Source: Arthrobotrys musiformis
Taxonomy: Eukaryota; Ascomycota; Orbiliomycetes; Orbiliales; Orbiliaceae
Assembly (NCBI GenBank): GCA_036971715.1
Contig: JAVHJL010000006.1
Location: forward strand, 682,001-746,000
Length of the DNA: 64,000 nucleotides
Reading direction: 5' to 3'
A model generated the notes under the pieces. The model made no database searches. It was not told the origin of the DNA and saw only the letters and a program-made list of their open reading frames with translations. The stretch's first letter is position 1. The number at the start of each line of letters is the position of its first letter. The position numbers and the translations under genes are program-made. Below are positions 34,325 to 44,439 of this stretch, in pieces.

Positions 34325-36079
34325 ATGGCTGAGGGTGGTGAGCTGGAATTCATACCCCCTGAGGACCTTCTACTCATCAACCAAATGTCATTCTGGGTTG
34401 GAGTTGCATCTCCCAAATACTCCGATTTGCCGATTCTCTCAATCATCGACAAATATGCCGACCTTATCATCTCGAACGACTACAATATTACATTAGATGA
34501 TATTGTAGAGAATTTTGGGACACCGCCTGAACAAGCTTCCGCCTTTGTAGAAACTTGGTTTGGGGGTGCCGAGGAAATGATCGAATGGCTGTTAGCCATT
34601 TCTGATTCTAAATCACTCCTGCCTCACCCCAGGAATATAGATATTATACTTCCACTTTTCATCGCTTTCACTGTCATAACGAGTCTAGCAGTCACCTTGC
34701 GGATGTTGTCGCGGCACCAAGTTGGGGGTGGTCTTAGATCTTTTGACTGGCTTACGTTTGCTGGCCAGGTGAGTTATTTCATCTGAGGTTACATATGGAG
34801 TAACTATCCCGAGAGGCCACTTGGCTTCCTTGTACGGGGACGGCGACAAAAGTCAGGGTATGTTTCTGACACGCACCTTTTTAGTTGATGACCGTTATTT
34901 GGGGAGCGCTAGCGGTTCACCGCAGTAACGTAAGTATGTATCAAATTCGCTCTAGCCGTCAAGCTCAAGTTTGGAAAGACATTACATTTAATTGAGCAGC
35001 CTGACTAATTCCGGTTTTGGCAGGCGGCCGATATGATGCCATCTATGATAGGTCTTGGAACGAGATCCGAGAAACTCTTAAAGTATGTTCCTACCGGTAT
35101 ACAGCTCTAGCTAACGCCGTTGCCCACGTTCCAATAAGCTCAATACCATACCGCATACGCACACGCTGACCTTTTGCTCTTTACAAAAAAAAGATGTATC
35201 TAGTGATAACTACCCTTTACCCTTGGGTTATGCTAGTCATAAAAATGTCGCTTTGCTTGTTCTACTACAGGATGACGACGATGAATTACATTCGCTGGGG
35301 CGTTTGGGTTACTGGATTCATCGTCATCGGAAATACCATTGCAGGCTTTCTCTTCCCACTACTTTCGTGCACTCCCGTCAATAGTTGGGACCACCTATTG
35401 ACAGGCACTTGCAAGTCCGAAGACGACAGACGAACGGCCTTGATTGCGATAGGTGCAATCTATATTTTTACGGATGTTGTTCTGTGGGCCCTACCAATCC
35501 CCATGGTGTTCCAGCTACAGCTGTACCCAAGACAGCGCATTTTGGCTTTATGCACATTTGGGGTAGGCGCGGTGTGAGTAAAACTCCCCCTCTTCTTAGT
35601 TGCTTATCTCTCCGGGAACATCACCTCCAAAAGCTATTCTATATATCTACTTCCGACGCCATCTACCTTGTGTAGTTCAAAAGTTATAACTAACCACATT
35701 TAAACAAAATTAGTGCATGTGTCGCCAGCGGATTCAGGCTGGAGGCAGTTATCAAGCATGTGAGCGCGAGCGGGCAGACTACCTCAACGTTAATCATCGA
35801 TGCATGGGGAATGTAAGTTTCGAATCCTCAAAGCTCTTCAGAGTACGACTTCGAGCTCATTTAACCAATTATTTTAGTATTGAGATGAATATCGCACTCA
35901 TTTGTGCCTGCGCGCCAGCTATACGAGCATACGTAATCTTTTACAAACCCAAGGTTCTCACCAGGATTGGTTCTATTTCGACAGGGTCGAAGGCCGCGTC
36001 CGAGAAACCAGCGAAAAAGGAACTTGATAGCGAGAAAACAGAGAAAAAGGAACTTGATAGCGAGAAAGCAGAGATCTAG
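34325..36079 (+). CDS. Fungal rhodopsin-domain integral membrane protein
   Basis: Six exons: 34325-34768, 34885-34924, 35024-35082, 35194-35573, 35714-35812, 35878-36079; 407 residues. Most donors are GTGAGT/GTATGT/GTAAGT. The donor of exon 2 must be GTAACG at 34925 to keep frame, although a better GTAAGT stands 5 bases on. An unusual soluble N-terminus of about 105 residues precedes the membrane domain. Landmarks of the fungal rhodopsin-domain family are present: the first span IILPLFIAFTVITSLAVTLR, FDWLTFAGQ, GRYDAIYDRSW (family G-R-H/Y-D region), LVIKMSLCLFYYRM, a cysteine loop at LLSCTPVNSWD, LWALPIPMVFQLQL and a last span. The cytosolic tail holds a tandem KKELDSEK repeat. Such proteins include PTH11-like receptors that sense surfaces; ligand unknown. 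Confidence 0.85.
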
Positions 36080-36908
36080 ATTCTTGGGTGCTATACAAAA
36101 GGTCTTGTCTGGTGCTCGCACTCACAGCTTGGATTTTAGCCGTTTCTTTACGATTTAATGCACTATTATCACTCCTTATATGTAGCATCTTACTTTACAC
36201 ACTTCCGCATCACCTTATAAGCTACTCGAGGCGGACCAAAAAGCACCCGTGAGGTGAGATCTCCCAGAATATAGCGATCAACCTGTGATCACGCTGCCTG
36301 CTTATATAATCGGCATCGGGAACCACGACGAGGCTGGGAACGAAACCTGGGTCGGGGTTTTTTTGATACCATTCAATTCCGATATCGGCGTATCCGTAGC
36401 ATTTTACTTTAGGGGCGGACTGGGTACGAGACAACGTTTGTTGATTGATGCTAGCTAATGTAACTTATTATTGAGGAATCAAAGCCAGTTTACATTTGAA
36501 ATATTCGAGTTCTACGTACGGATTGATTTTAGAGACGTTTAATAGCTATAAAAAGAAACTTGCGGCTAGAGAAAATATCTAAAAACAGGAAGCCAGGGGC
36601 GATGGAGTGATGGGCAGGGTTGATACATAAATTAATTGGCAAGAAGGTTTTTCGTTGGAACATATATATTATTGGGCAAATATATATTATTGGGCAAATA
36701 TATAGCGAATGAAGATTTGTCCGTAGACAAAGCGTATAACCTGATTTATTGACGAGCTAGGTGGATGCATTTGATTTATATGGGGGCATGATCATATGAA
36801 TATTGATCCGTGGGTTTATAGGAGTTTCGAAGTCTTAGCCATTTAGCTGAAGTTATGATGGTCCGTATGCGGCGGTTCCTTGTAACCCCAGGGTTATATC
36901 CATCTACT
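36080..36908. other. Intergenic with tandem and dispersed repeats
   Basis: Two copies of the dispersed 16-mer family (36334 and 36420) and an 18-bp tandem duplication at 36663-36698. No gene is seen. Confidence 0.6.
36663..36698 (+). repeat. 18-bp tandem duplication
   Basis: TATATATTATTGGGCAAA occurs twice in direct succession. Confidence 0.9.
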
Positions 36909-37484
36909 CTATTTGCCAGAGCAGTTGCTGCTGCAGTAGTTGAAAGTGAATCGGCACGACCCCCAGAACCAAACCGAACCGCACTTTTTACAGCCTCCTT
37001 CGTTATAGATTGAATTGGCCCTATGGAATTCCCTCAGTTAGCTCTATACTCCAAACTACGCGGCCTGTGTGGACAAAGTATCTTACTTGTGAACAAGAAA
37101 CCAGCCTTGAGAAACTCCGGCCTGTGCGGCAGAAACATAGTCCTGAACACTTCCGCATGTCCACATAGCAAGACAGTGGCCATTGGCGATCGAGTCGTAT
37201 TTAACGAAAGCCCTCTTCTCGGTCCAGTAAACCTCGTTGGTCTTGAAATAGGAAAGCGCCCCGTAACAGGCTCCTTGAGAGACGCTGCTGCACATAGCAG
37301 ACCCCTTACAGTCCCAGCTATCCCTCTTCTCAAGGGTAGCCCGAACCTCGAGAGCCGAGTTTGGGGTTGAAGTCTCGACTGGGGCGTCGATATCGAGTGC
37401 ATGTGGTTGGCCTGTTGGCAAGCACAGAGCTCCTTGAAGGAAGGAAAAAAGAAGAAGGGCTTGAGTAAGGAACAAGAATTGCAT
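36909..37484 (-). CDS. KP4/SMK killer-toxin-like secreted protein
   Basis: Two exons, 37484-37087 and 37020-36909. The 66-bp intron (GTAAGA, GAGCTAACTG branch, CCATAG) is in phase; the product has 169 residues. The ATG at 37483-37484 opens a signal peptide (MQFLFLTQALLLFSFLQG). A short pro-region ends in a dibasic EKR, then a Cys-rich domain begins WDCKGSAMC. The second exon carries the hallmark end of KP4-type domains, a CxxCGS motif followed by a C-x-F-T-F-N-Y-C strand. Family knowledge: KP4 of Ustilago maydis is a virus-encoded killer toxin acting on calcium channels, and many ascomycetes have chromosomal KP4-like genes with roles in fungal antagonism or plant interaction. No frameshift or missing cysteine is evident. 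Toxicity is not shown by sequence alone. Confidence 0.75.
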
Positions 37485-39407
37485 CTCGAAAATTGGTAGC
37501 TTCAAATTTTCTTGGGGAGCTTTTGGTTTTTGCGGTAAAAAGTTAATCTCTTTGAGACTGAACTAGATATATTGGATTTTATTATTCTGGTGCTCTTTAA
37601 ACGGATGATGATATGAGTGAGAAGGCTACCATGAGCTGGGCTTTCTACTTTATTTATACCCGAACGTAAAGTATTTTTTGGACGAGCTGTCAATTGAAGC
37701 CCTTCATGGTATGCTTGGCGTCCTCGATATATCTCAACCTCAATACTCTAGAGGAGCCGCGCTTAAACCTGCAAAACATTGTGCATATGCTTGGCGACCG
37801 AATTGATGGCTTGCGCTTTCAATAGCGCGAATGTTTAACGCTTAGAAAGTTTCGTCTAAGCCATAGAAAATTTTCAACTACTAAACGATAATATTGCAGG
37901 CCTAAGGTCTGGGCAGCGAGGAGTACATATTCGCAGTTGAAAGGGGATGCCGCAATGTAACGTCCACAAATGCGTAGTAATCAACACCTCCGGGAAGCCC
38001 CTGGTCGGCAACAATTGCGAGCGAAGGTAACTGCGAACCGAACGGCGAAGTTTTGTAGCACAAAGACCCGAGCCCCACCACCCAGCCGGATATCACTATA
38101 CACTGCCGAGAAAATAACATTTTGCGATTGGACAACTGGAGATTTTCGTTTTAAAAAAATTCTGTAAAAGGAGTCGGAAGGCATAATATTTAGCCGGAGG
38201 CGATGCAGGAAACTTTTATATCATCCCATTTATGAAATACCCTTGCCACTAGGCTGCACAGACGGGTGTCGGAACTTAAAGTAGACGGTTCTGTTGCATC
38301 TTGGCAAGGGCAACACAGCGTCTTCTCAGATATTACTAGCAGCGGTTCTGACATGTGTGATCTGGACTCGAGGCTCGGGTGATAACTGATACTTGGTGCT
38401 ACGGCACTCGCCGACTCGGCCACAGAGCTCCTACTTTACAGGAGAAGCAGTTTTATGTCCAAAACTTCATGGCTGGGGTACATACACGCTGGCGAGAGTA
38501 TTAAGATTAGGTAAAAATTAATATTTCGAATCTGGAAGTAGATACTAGTGCCTGGACTCGTACCCAGGCCGCACGAAGAGTGACCGGTAGTCCCGGCACC
38601 TTCAAGATCTGGTACCAGGATTACTACACCTATAGATTTCAAAATCAAATCAATTGGCTGAAAATTTAAGCACCCCCTGAACTCGAGGCTAAAACACCCC
38701 CGCAACCTAATCTTCGCATGTGCATGTCTCCTTCTGATTACATTTACTACCATATCATGCAATATCGAGGTTTCTAAGCTTCGCACATAAATTCTGTTAA
38801 GCTTTGGAAGCATTAGTCAAGTCGATAAAGAACCTCGCAGCCTGGCTGGACCCTGCAGGTATTCGCATTATATGGATATCCCGAACCTGTGTCAACTCGC
38901 GATGCATACGTACCTAGCCTCAAATCCAACGCATACCCTCGTGAAAACCGAAAAAGCACAGCTTCGTCTAGGGATCAAGGGAAGACCTTCCCATGCCCTA
39001 TCTCAGCAGCGCTTGGCCTCGAGGTTAGGGAAGGCCTTCTATATCCTACGTATACGCCAAGTAAAACTTGGGTTACTAAAGCGAAGCAAAGTAAGTTGGC
39101 TGCAAGATGATTAATGGACAGCCGGACTACAGAGCTACGGAATAGCCGAATATTCAATGGTCCCACCATATGCGCATCGGATATACCCCCCGTTGGTAGC
39201 TCCGTCACTAATATCTACTCTGTATGTACTTTATAGGTCAAATGAATTTGTCTAGTCTGTTAAATAACGCATTTAATTGAGTACAATACATGTATACATG
39301 ATACCAAACTATTTCTGGGATAATTTCATGAATGCAACATAACTAAGCCCGCTCAGAATTTCGGTAATGTGATCTGAAGTTTCCTCCGCGAAGTAATAAC
39401 CAAGGTG
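37485..39407. other. Intergenic, no gene seen
   Basis: A 125-codon minus frame at 38436-38813 lacks protein-like character. One reverse copy of the dispersed 16-mer (CTGGACTCGTACCCAG) lies at 38552-38567. Confidence 0.55.
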
Positions 39408-40658
39408 CTAACCCTCCGTAACGTCTTCTAGCTCCGGGCTTTCGCGTTTTACGACCGAATTATAACCGAAAGAAGGCCACAGACTTAAGTCTCCGAATCG
39501 AGCACCAGGTCCGCCAAAATCTCCTTTCCCCGCAAAGGGGCCGTTTTCGCCATAGCCCTCGTCCGGACCTTCTAAGTAGTAGGGCTCCTTGGCATCTGTC
39601 ATCTCATACTTTTCCGTACGCCCCCCCGTGATTCCACGCGCCACTTCCCAGGTTAACCAGCGGCCATTGGCGTAGAAACTATGATCCGGGTAGAGCTTTT
39701 GGACCCAATCTGGAACACCTAGGTATGCAAACAACCTTGCGTTGAATGTGTATTCTTCTAACCTATCTATGTCTTCGCGCATTTCGGCGGTACAAGTGCA
39801 TCCGAGCCATTCTTTACATCGCTCTGCTACATCGTCTTCGTAGCATGGTTTCATACGGTCGAAGGATCTCGAGACCCTTCCGGATTTAGGGACGCATGTG
39901 CATTCGCTGCAGACTTCGGCTTTCATGAAGCTGAAGTAGTTCCTAAAGAGGGTGAGGTGAATAATTCGCTTTCCTCTATTTTTTTTTGTCCCTTTAAGGT
40001 AGGAGAGGGGGGGGGGGGGGGGGGGGTTATAGAAGGCTTACCTTGCGGCGACGAAGTCAAGGGCTGAATCTGACCTTGTCTGAGGCGAAGTTTGAAACGT
40101 TGGATATTTCTCGGGGTCTGAATCCATCCTTTCCAATATTGTCTCCATCTCTGGACATACCACCCACATCCGATAGAAGTTCATTGGATTTAGATAATTT
40201 AGTAACGACCTGGGACTAGTATTTTCAGCTCCATTCCCCGCGCCTTTAGTCTCATGATCGCCTTGCCCGGTGGAATTCAGTGGGGTGTCTGATTCCTTAG
40301 TGTGATTGAGTGGCTGCAAACTAGGCACCGAGGAGGAAGTTTCGAGTGGAGCCCTTGTGAATATTTCAGAAACAGATGTCGCCTTGCTAAGCTCGTTACT
40401 CGAGCTGCTGGTAGTGACAGAAGAGGCGCTTAAGGCCTCGGTAGAACTTAAAAGGGTATTACTTTCCGGTGCCGCCGTGGTCTTTAGTGGAGTTCGCTGC
40501 CCTGGGGGCGCACTTCCTGTAGTTTGGGATTTTGTTTGAGAGGTAGGGATCAAGGTCTTCGGCTCCTCAGATGCAGAGCCGGGATCCGACGGTGTAAGCT
40601 TCATACACACCGCAAAATATGGTAGAAACAAAAATAACAATTGGGGTTTAGACCGCAT
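39408..40658 (-). CDS. Secreted protein, paralogue B of an unknown family
   Basis: Exon 1 is 40658-40042 and exon 2 is 39942-39408. The 99-bp intron runs from GTAAGC to TTTAG and holds the G20 run; phase is kept, giving 383 residues. The signal peptide is MRSKPQLLFLFLPYFAVC. A long Ser/Thr/Pro-rich, probably O-glycosylated region (about 20-150) follows. The conserved part has YRMWVVCPEMETILERMDSDP and, in exon 2, CSECTCVP, CYEDDVAERC and CKEWLGCTCT, ending in a Gly/Asp-rich tail with a dibasic KRE. It aligns in order with the gene at 28632-30086, including the intron placed between the two conserved halves, though not at the same residue. It lacks that gene's LNTLADIA repeats. The function is unknown. 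Confidence 0.78.
40007..40026. repeat. G20 homopolymer inside an intron
   Basis: Twenty G's on the + strand, that is C20 in the sense of the enclosing gene, starting about 15 bases after its splice donor. Confidence 0.9.
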
Positions 40659-42814
40659 CTCGAAACTTCCAGTTTAGAGGGTGGGCCTCAGGCAATTGCA
40701 GGAAGAATTCTCGTGGTATACCGAAAGTTAAGTTAAATTCAGCTACGGGTTTCCTTGACTAGTCAAGCAGTCACCTCCGGAGGTTGTCTATGACATTAAA
40801 GGGGACTGTTTATGTAGTCAATATTGCAATAAGGTCCCTCGTTTTGGAGACCAGAACGCTGAAAGAGGGAAGCTCTCTCGTTTCACGGATTTGTTGCGAT
40901 AGCTTCACAGATTTACTGGCCTCCCACCATAGCTAAATTTATCCAGTTCGCAGAAGTGCATCCGCACGATTGAGTTGCAGGGCGCAGGCGCGGGCGCAGC
41001 TACGAAATAATGTTGGCTTTAAATCTAAAGAGTGAATGTGTTAATTTGATATATATAGGTATACAGTGTGTTATTCAAAAGTTAACAACAGTGTGACTAT
41101 ATATGAGGATCGAGAACACACGTACTCAAGTGAAACCCAAACTGGTTGGGGTGGCGGTGAAGACATCGGTAGTTGGATTTTGTAGTAGCAAGAAGTTTTG
41201 CCACGACTCAAGTGCAAGCTCACCAAATTTGCAATATTTGCGAAACAACTTTGAATTTGTTTCCGCGAGTTTAAGGGTAGAGGCAGGCACACTTAAAAGT
41301 TTGATTATGGCCAGCTATAGGCTCAAATCTACCGCAATTACCAATATATGTACAATTATAATATAGTTACCATAATATTCGGTGTGGGTTCAAAGAAACC
41401 GCCGCAGAAAATGCACAACGTGTCGAAATTGGCACTGAAACTATGTTGTAAGTTTCCCTCTTAATGCTACGACCACAATATTGCCGTAAACCCTACATCA
41501 AGTCACGACTAATCATCGAGACTAAAATTTTAACTTTCACCGCTTCCACTTGGGTACAAAGCCATCAGGAGTTATTAAAACTAAGCGCCAATACAACTAA
41601 GTTCCACGTTTTGTCTCACATCTGTAACTGACATTATGTTTATGCTCATGTTGTGTGTATTCGAACTCATTATGTGTTTGTAGGCATATATATAGCCTTC
41701 ATCCAACCCTTGCAACCAGCAGAACCGAGACGTAAAGACGAAACCGCAGTAAGGAAACGAAACTCTGCAAAACAAACACAAAATAATATTATTAGTAGAG
41801 TCTCGGAAAGTCGATGCCAAGTGCATCTTGTCTCTGGAATTCTTGGCGACTTTGTTGTTGAGGGCTTGTCGTGGAAGTTAAGTTACACCGATGCACATGA
41901 TTGGTATGTTGGTATATTCCACGCATAGTCCGAATCCGGATCCAAGTACGCCGAGACGAAAGGCTTACGCTAGTAATTGCGTTCATATGCACGATGCTAC
42001 CTCATCCCTAGGCCTAGCATAATTTGGTTTACGAGGTAGTTAAGGTATGATTGATGTATAGATATCACCCGAAGTGACCAAAAACGCAGAGCGTCTCTTA
42101 TGTAATGATAGGTTTATGACGATGTGATAAGAGGTCGCAAACGAAGCAAGGGCAAGATTTTCCCGCAGCTGAGATCTTTTGTACGATTACCAACCTTTCA
42201 ATTTCCGATAGTACGTAGGATCTCTCTCAAAAGGGACGACGATCCATGGAGAGATACTGTGATAGGTCGATCTAGATCTGGACATATGCACCTTCGACAC
42301 TTATAAGGGTTCCAAGAATGTGGTTGAAATAAGCAAGCTAGGGGTTTGGTCTGTTTCATTGGACTGACTGCTGCCCATGATGAGTTAGGCACGATGATGG
42401 GCCCTAACCAATTGAACTTTATGCATGCAATGTCGTAATCAATGTCCATGGACTGAGATTAGGCGACAGGGGTTTCGAGGTCGCGACCTGGTTCGCGAGC
42501 CCGAAGCGAAGCCGAAACCGCAGATAAAATCGCGACCGCAATTGCGACTGCGGCCCGGGCTGAGATTATAAAGATCGATCGTGGATCTGATACTATGGAG
42601 TTATATTAGACAAAATGGTAACTTTGATCCGTTGAGACGGAGCTCGCCGCACGAGCTTGTGTTGTGTTCATTAGTGTCAACTAAATTCACGGGGGATATT
42701 AGTCTCGCCACTAAGAGGAAACTATATTATTGATAGCTTCGCCTACCACTAGTTACACCCCTTGACAAATTGACAACCAAACCTCCTACACAAACTACAA
42801 ATCATACACCCAAA
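40659..42814. other. Intergenic, no gene seen
   Basis: AT-rich with scattered short frames. Around 42475-42555 there is a degenerate CGCGACCGCAATTGCGAC-type repetition. Nothing else is noted. Confidence 0.55.
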
Positions 42815-43813
42815 ATGCCGTTCATAGATCTACCCGGCGACCTCCAGGTCGGTTATGCCACGGACTTCCCCCCCGAATTGTCGACAGAGGACTCTTACCG
42901 GACCGAGATCAATGAAGCCTGGCCGAAGTACATGTGCTTAGGGGATGCGGATATCATGGCTCCCCTGCGTAAAGATCCATGGCTGAGGCAGTTCCAGATT
43001 TTGCTCGTACACAAAGCACCAGGTTCGCATGCAATGAGGCTCGTCGGGGCGGGTAGCTCGGTCCCATTTTTCTGGTCTACACCTAACGATAACGACACAT
43101 TACCTGACCGAGGCTGGGATGCTGTAGGGGCTCTTGGGATCAGACAGCACTATTTCCGGAACAAAATGACGGAGACACTACAAGCTTTCAAACCACGGAC
43201 ACAGCCTGATATTCCCGTCGAACGATCTTGGGATTCACATTCGGACTATAGCGGTGGTGAAGCACCAAATGCACTCTGCGCTCTTGCTATTTGTATCTTA
43301 CCGGAATTCCGTGGCCGTGGCTTCCCAGAGCAGATAATAGGCTTAATGCGCAAGAAGTGTATCGCAGAGGGTTACAAAGCATTCGTTGCTCCCGTGCGTC
43401 CTACGAGAAAGGCGGAATTCAAGACGATGGAAATGGCAACCTACCTCCGAATGGGGCGCAATGGCGCCGGCGAGAATACGACAACTGGAGACAACAGCAC
43501 GTCTAGGCTCGTGAGGAAAGATACATTCGATCCTTGGGTGCGGAAGCACCTGTCGGTCGGTGGCAAACCAGTCAAGCTTGCGAATGCTAGCGTAGTACTC
43601 AGAGCTTCGGGAAGCTGCTGGGATGACGCTGCTGATATGCCTGGAATGTGTGAGAAGGCTAGGAAGGAAGGGAAAGTTCAGATCAACGAACTTGACGGGG
43701 AGGAGTATACCAACGTATACGACGTTCCTGGCACATTAGGCCCTGTGCGATATTACCGGAGGAGGGACGAAGGAGTTTACTGCGAAGTTAATCTTTGGAT
43801 AAGGCACTTGTAA
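42815..43813 (+). CDS. GNAT-like N-acetyltransferase
   Basis: Single exon, 332 residues from the ATG at 42815 (context CCAAAATGCCG, fungal-like). The central part fits the acetyl-CoA-binding motif A of the GNAT fold: a beta-strand ALAICILPEF, then RGRGFPEQIIGLMRKKCIAEGY (positions about 156-185), which matches R/Q-x-x-G-x-G/A in outline although a proline stands at the last motif position. The next strand FVAPVRPTRK is typical of what follows. The N-terminal third (GDLQVGYATDFPPEL, WPKYMCLGDADI) and the C-terminal third are less familiar. It has no signal peptide and no intron, unlike most neighbours. Substrate unknown. A bacterial origin is possible but not shown. Confidence 0.7.
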   Translation: MPFIDLPGDLQVGYATDFPPELSTEDSYRTEINEAWPKYMCLGDADIMAPLRKDPWLRQFQILLVHKAPGSHAMRLVGAGSSVPFFWSTPNDNDTLPDRGWDAVGALGIRQHYFRNKMTETLQAFKPRTQPDIPVERSWDSHSDYSGGEAPNALCALAICILPEFRGRGFPEQIIGLMRKKCIAEGYKAFVAPVRPTRKAEFKTMEMATYLRMGRNGAGENTTTGDNSTSRLVRKDTFDPWVRKHLSVGGKPVKLANASVVLRASGSCWDDAADMPGMCEKARKEGKVQINELDGEEYTNVYDVPGTLGPVRYYRRRDEGVYCEVNLWIRHL

Positions 43814-44212
43814 ATACCACCCTAGTTTCTGTATAATCTGCGTCTTATACGCATGCATTCTAGAAATGTAATACAACTGTGACCATACATATCCCCTAAA
43901 GCATTGCACAGAAGGTGGTAGATAACGGGATACCACTCTACCGTAACCGCCCGTTCACGTACAATATTGGACTGACTAGTCACCCCTCATGGATATTGAT
44001 GGCCTGAAGATTGACCACAAGTATCAATATGTATTAAAAATATTAGTTCGTAGGGTCAGCGCTTTTCGCAGGCTATGTAGGTCACGGCATATGCCCGAGG
44101 GCCATTGGTCTGGGTTGTAGAACAAATGACTACAAGCTAACAACACATCAACACAAACCTACCAATCCGGCAGCAACAAACCTTCCTAAAGAGGCAACAA
44201 CAAGAACCATCC
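43814..44212. other. Intergenic upstream of first U1 gene
   Basis: No gene. From about 44177 (CAAACCTTCC) the sequence begins to match the upstream region of the second U1 gene. Confidence 0.6.
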
Positions 44213-44248
44213 AAAGTTTCCCTTGCGAGTCTTGGCATTGGTATAAAA
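44213..44248 (+). promoter_or_regulatory. U1 promoter: proximal element and TATA
   Basis: AAAGTTTCCCTTGCG followed by GAGTCTTGGC (overlapping, 44213-44236) ends 45 bases before the RNA start. TATAAAA is at 44242-44248, 39 bases before it. The same element stands at almost the same distance before the second U1 gene (62121-62146), while the surrounding sequence has diverged. Confidence 0.65.
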
Positions 44249-44280
44249 GAAGCCGCTCCCCAACACCCTCTTCATTCATC

Positions 44281-44439
44281 ATACTTACCTTGTGAGGAGG
44301 ACGCGAGATCATGAAGTCGTGGCCTTTCATTCGTGAGTCCGCATTGCACATCGCGGTACTTTCACAGTGAGTGAGTGTCTTCGGGCACTCACCTCGCGTT
44401 ATTTTTGATTTTCCCATCGAAGATAGATTCTTGTCTTCA
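44281..44439 (+). ncRNA. U1 spliceosomal snRNA, copy 1
   Basis: The RNA part of the U1 snRNP pairs with 5' splice sites. The 5' end ATACTTACCT is the splice-site-recognition sequence. Stem-loop I is CGCGA-GATCATGAAG-TCGTG, whose loop is the U1-70K binding site. Stem-loop II has CCGC-ATTGCACATC-GCGG, the U1A-type loop. Stem-loop III is GTGAGTGTC-TTCG-GGCACTCAC with a cUUCGg tetraloop. The Sm site ATTTTTG lies at 44401-44407, and a final GAAGA...TCTTC stem spans 44419-44438. All landmarks stand in the order of U1 and the size (about 159 nt) fits. The 3' end is estimated from the last stem. It is 17.9 kb from copy 2, on the same strand. Confidence 0.93.
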
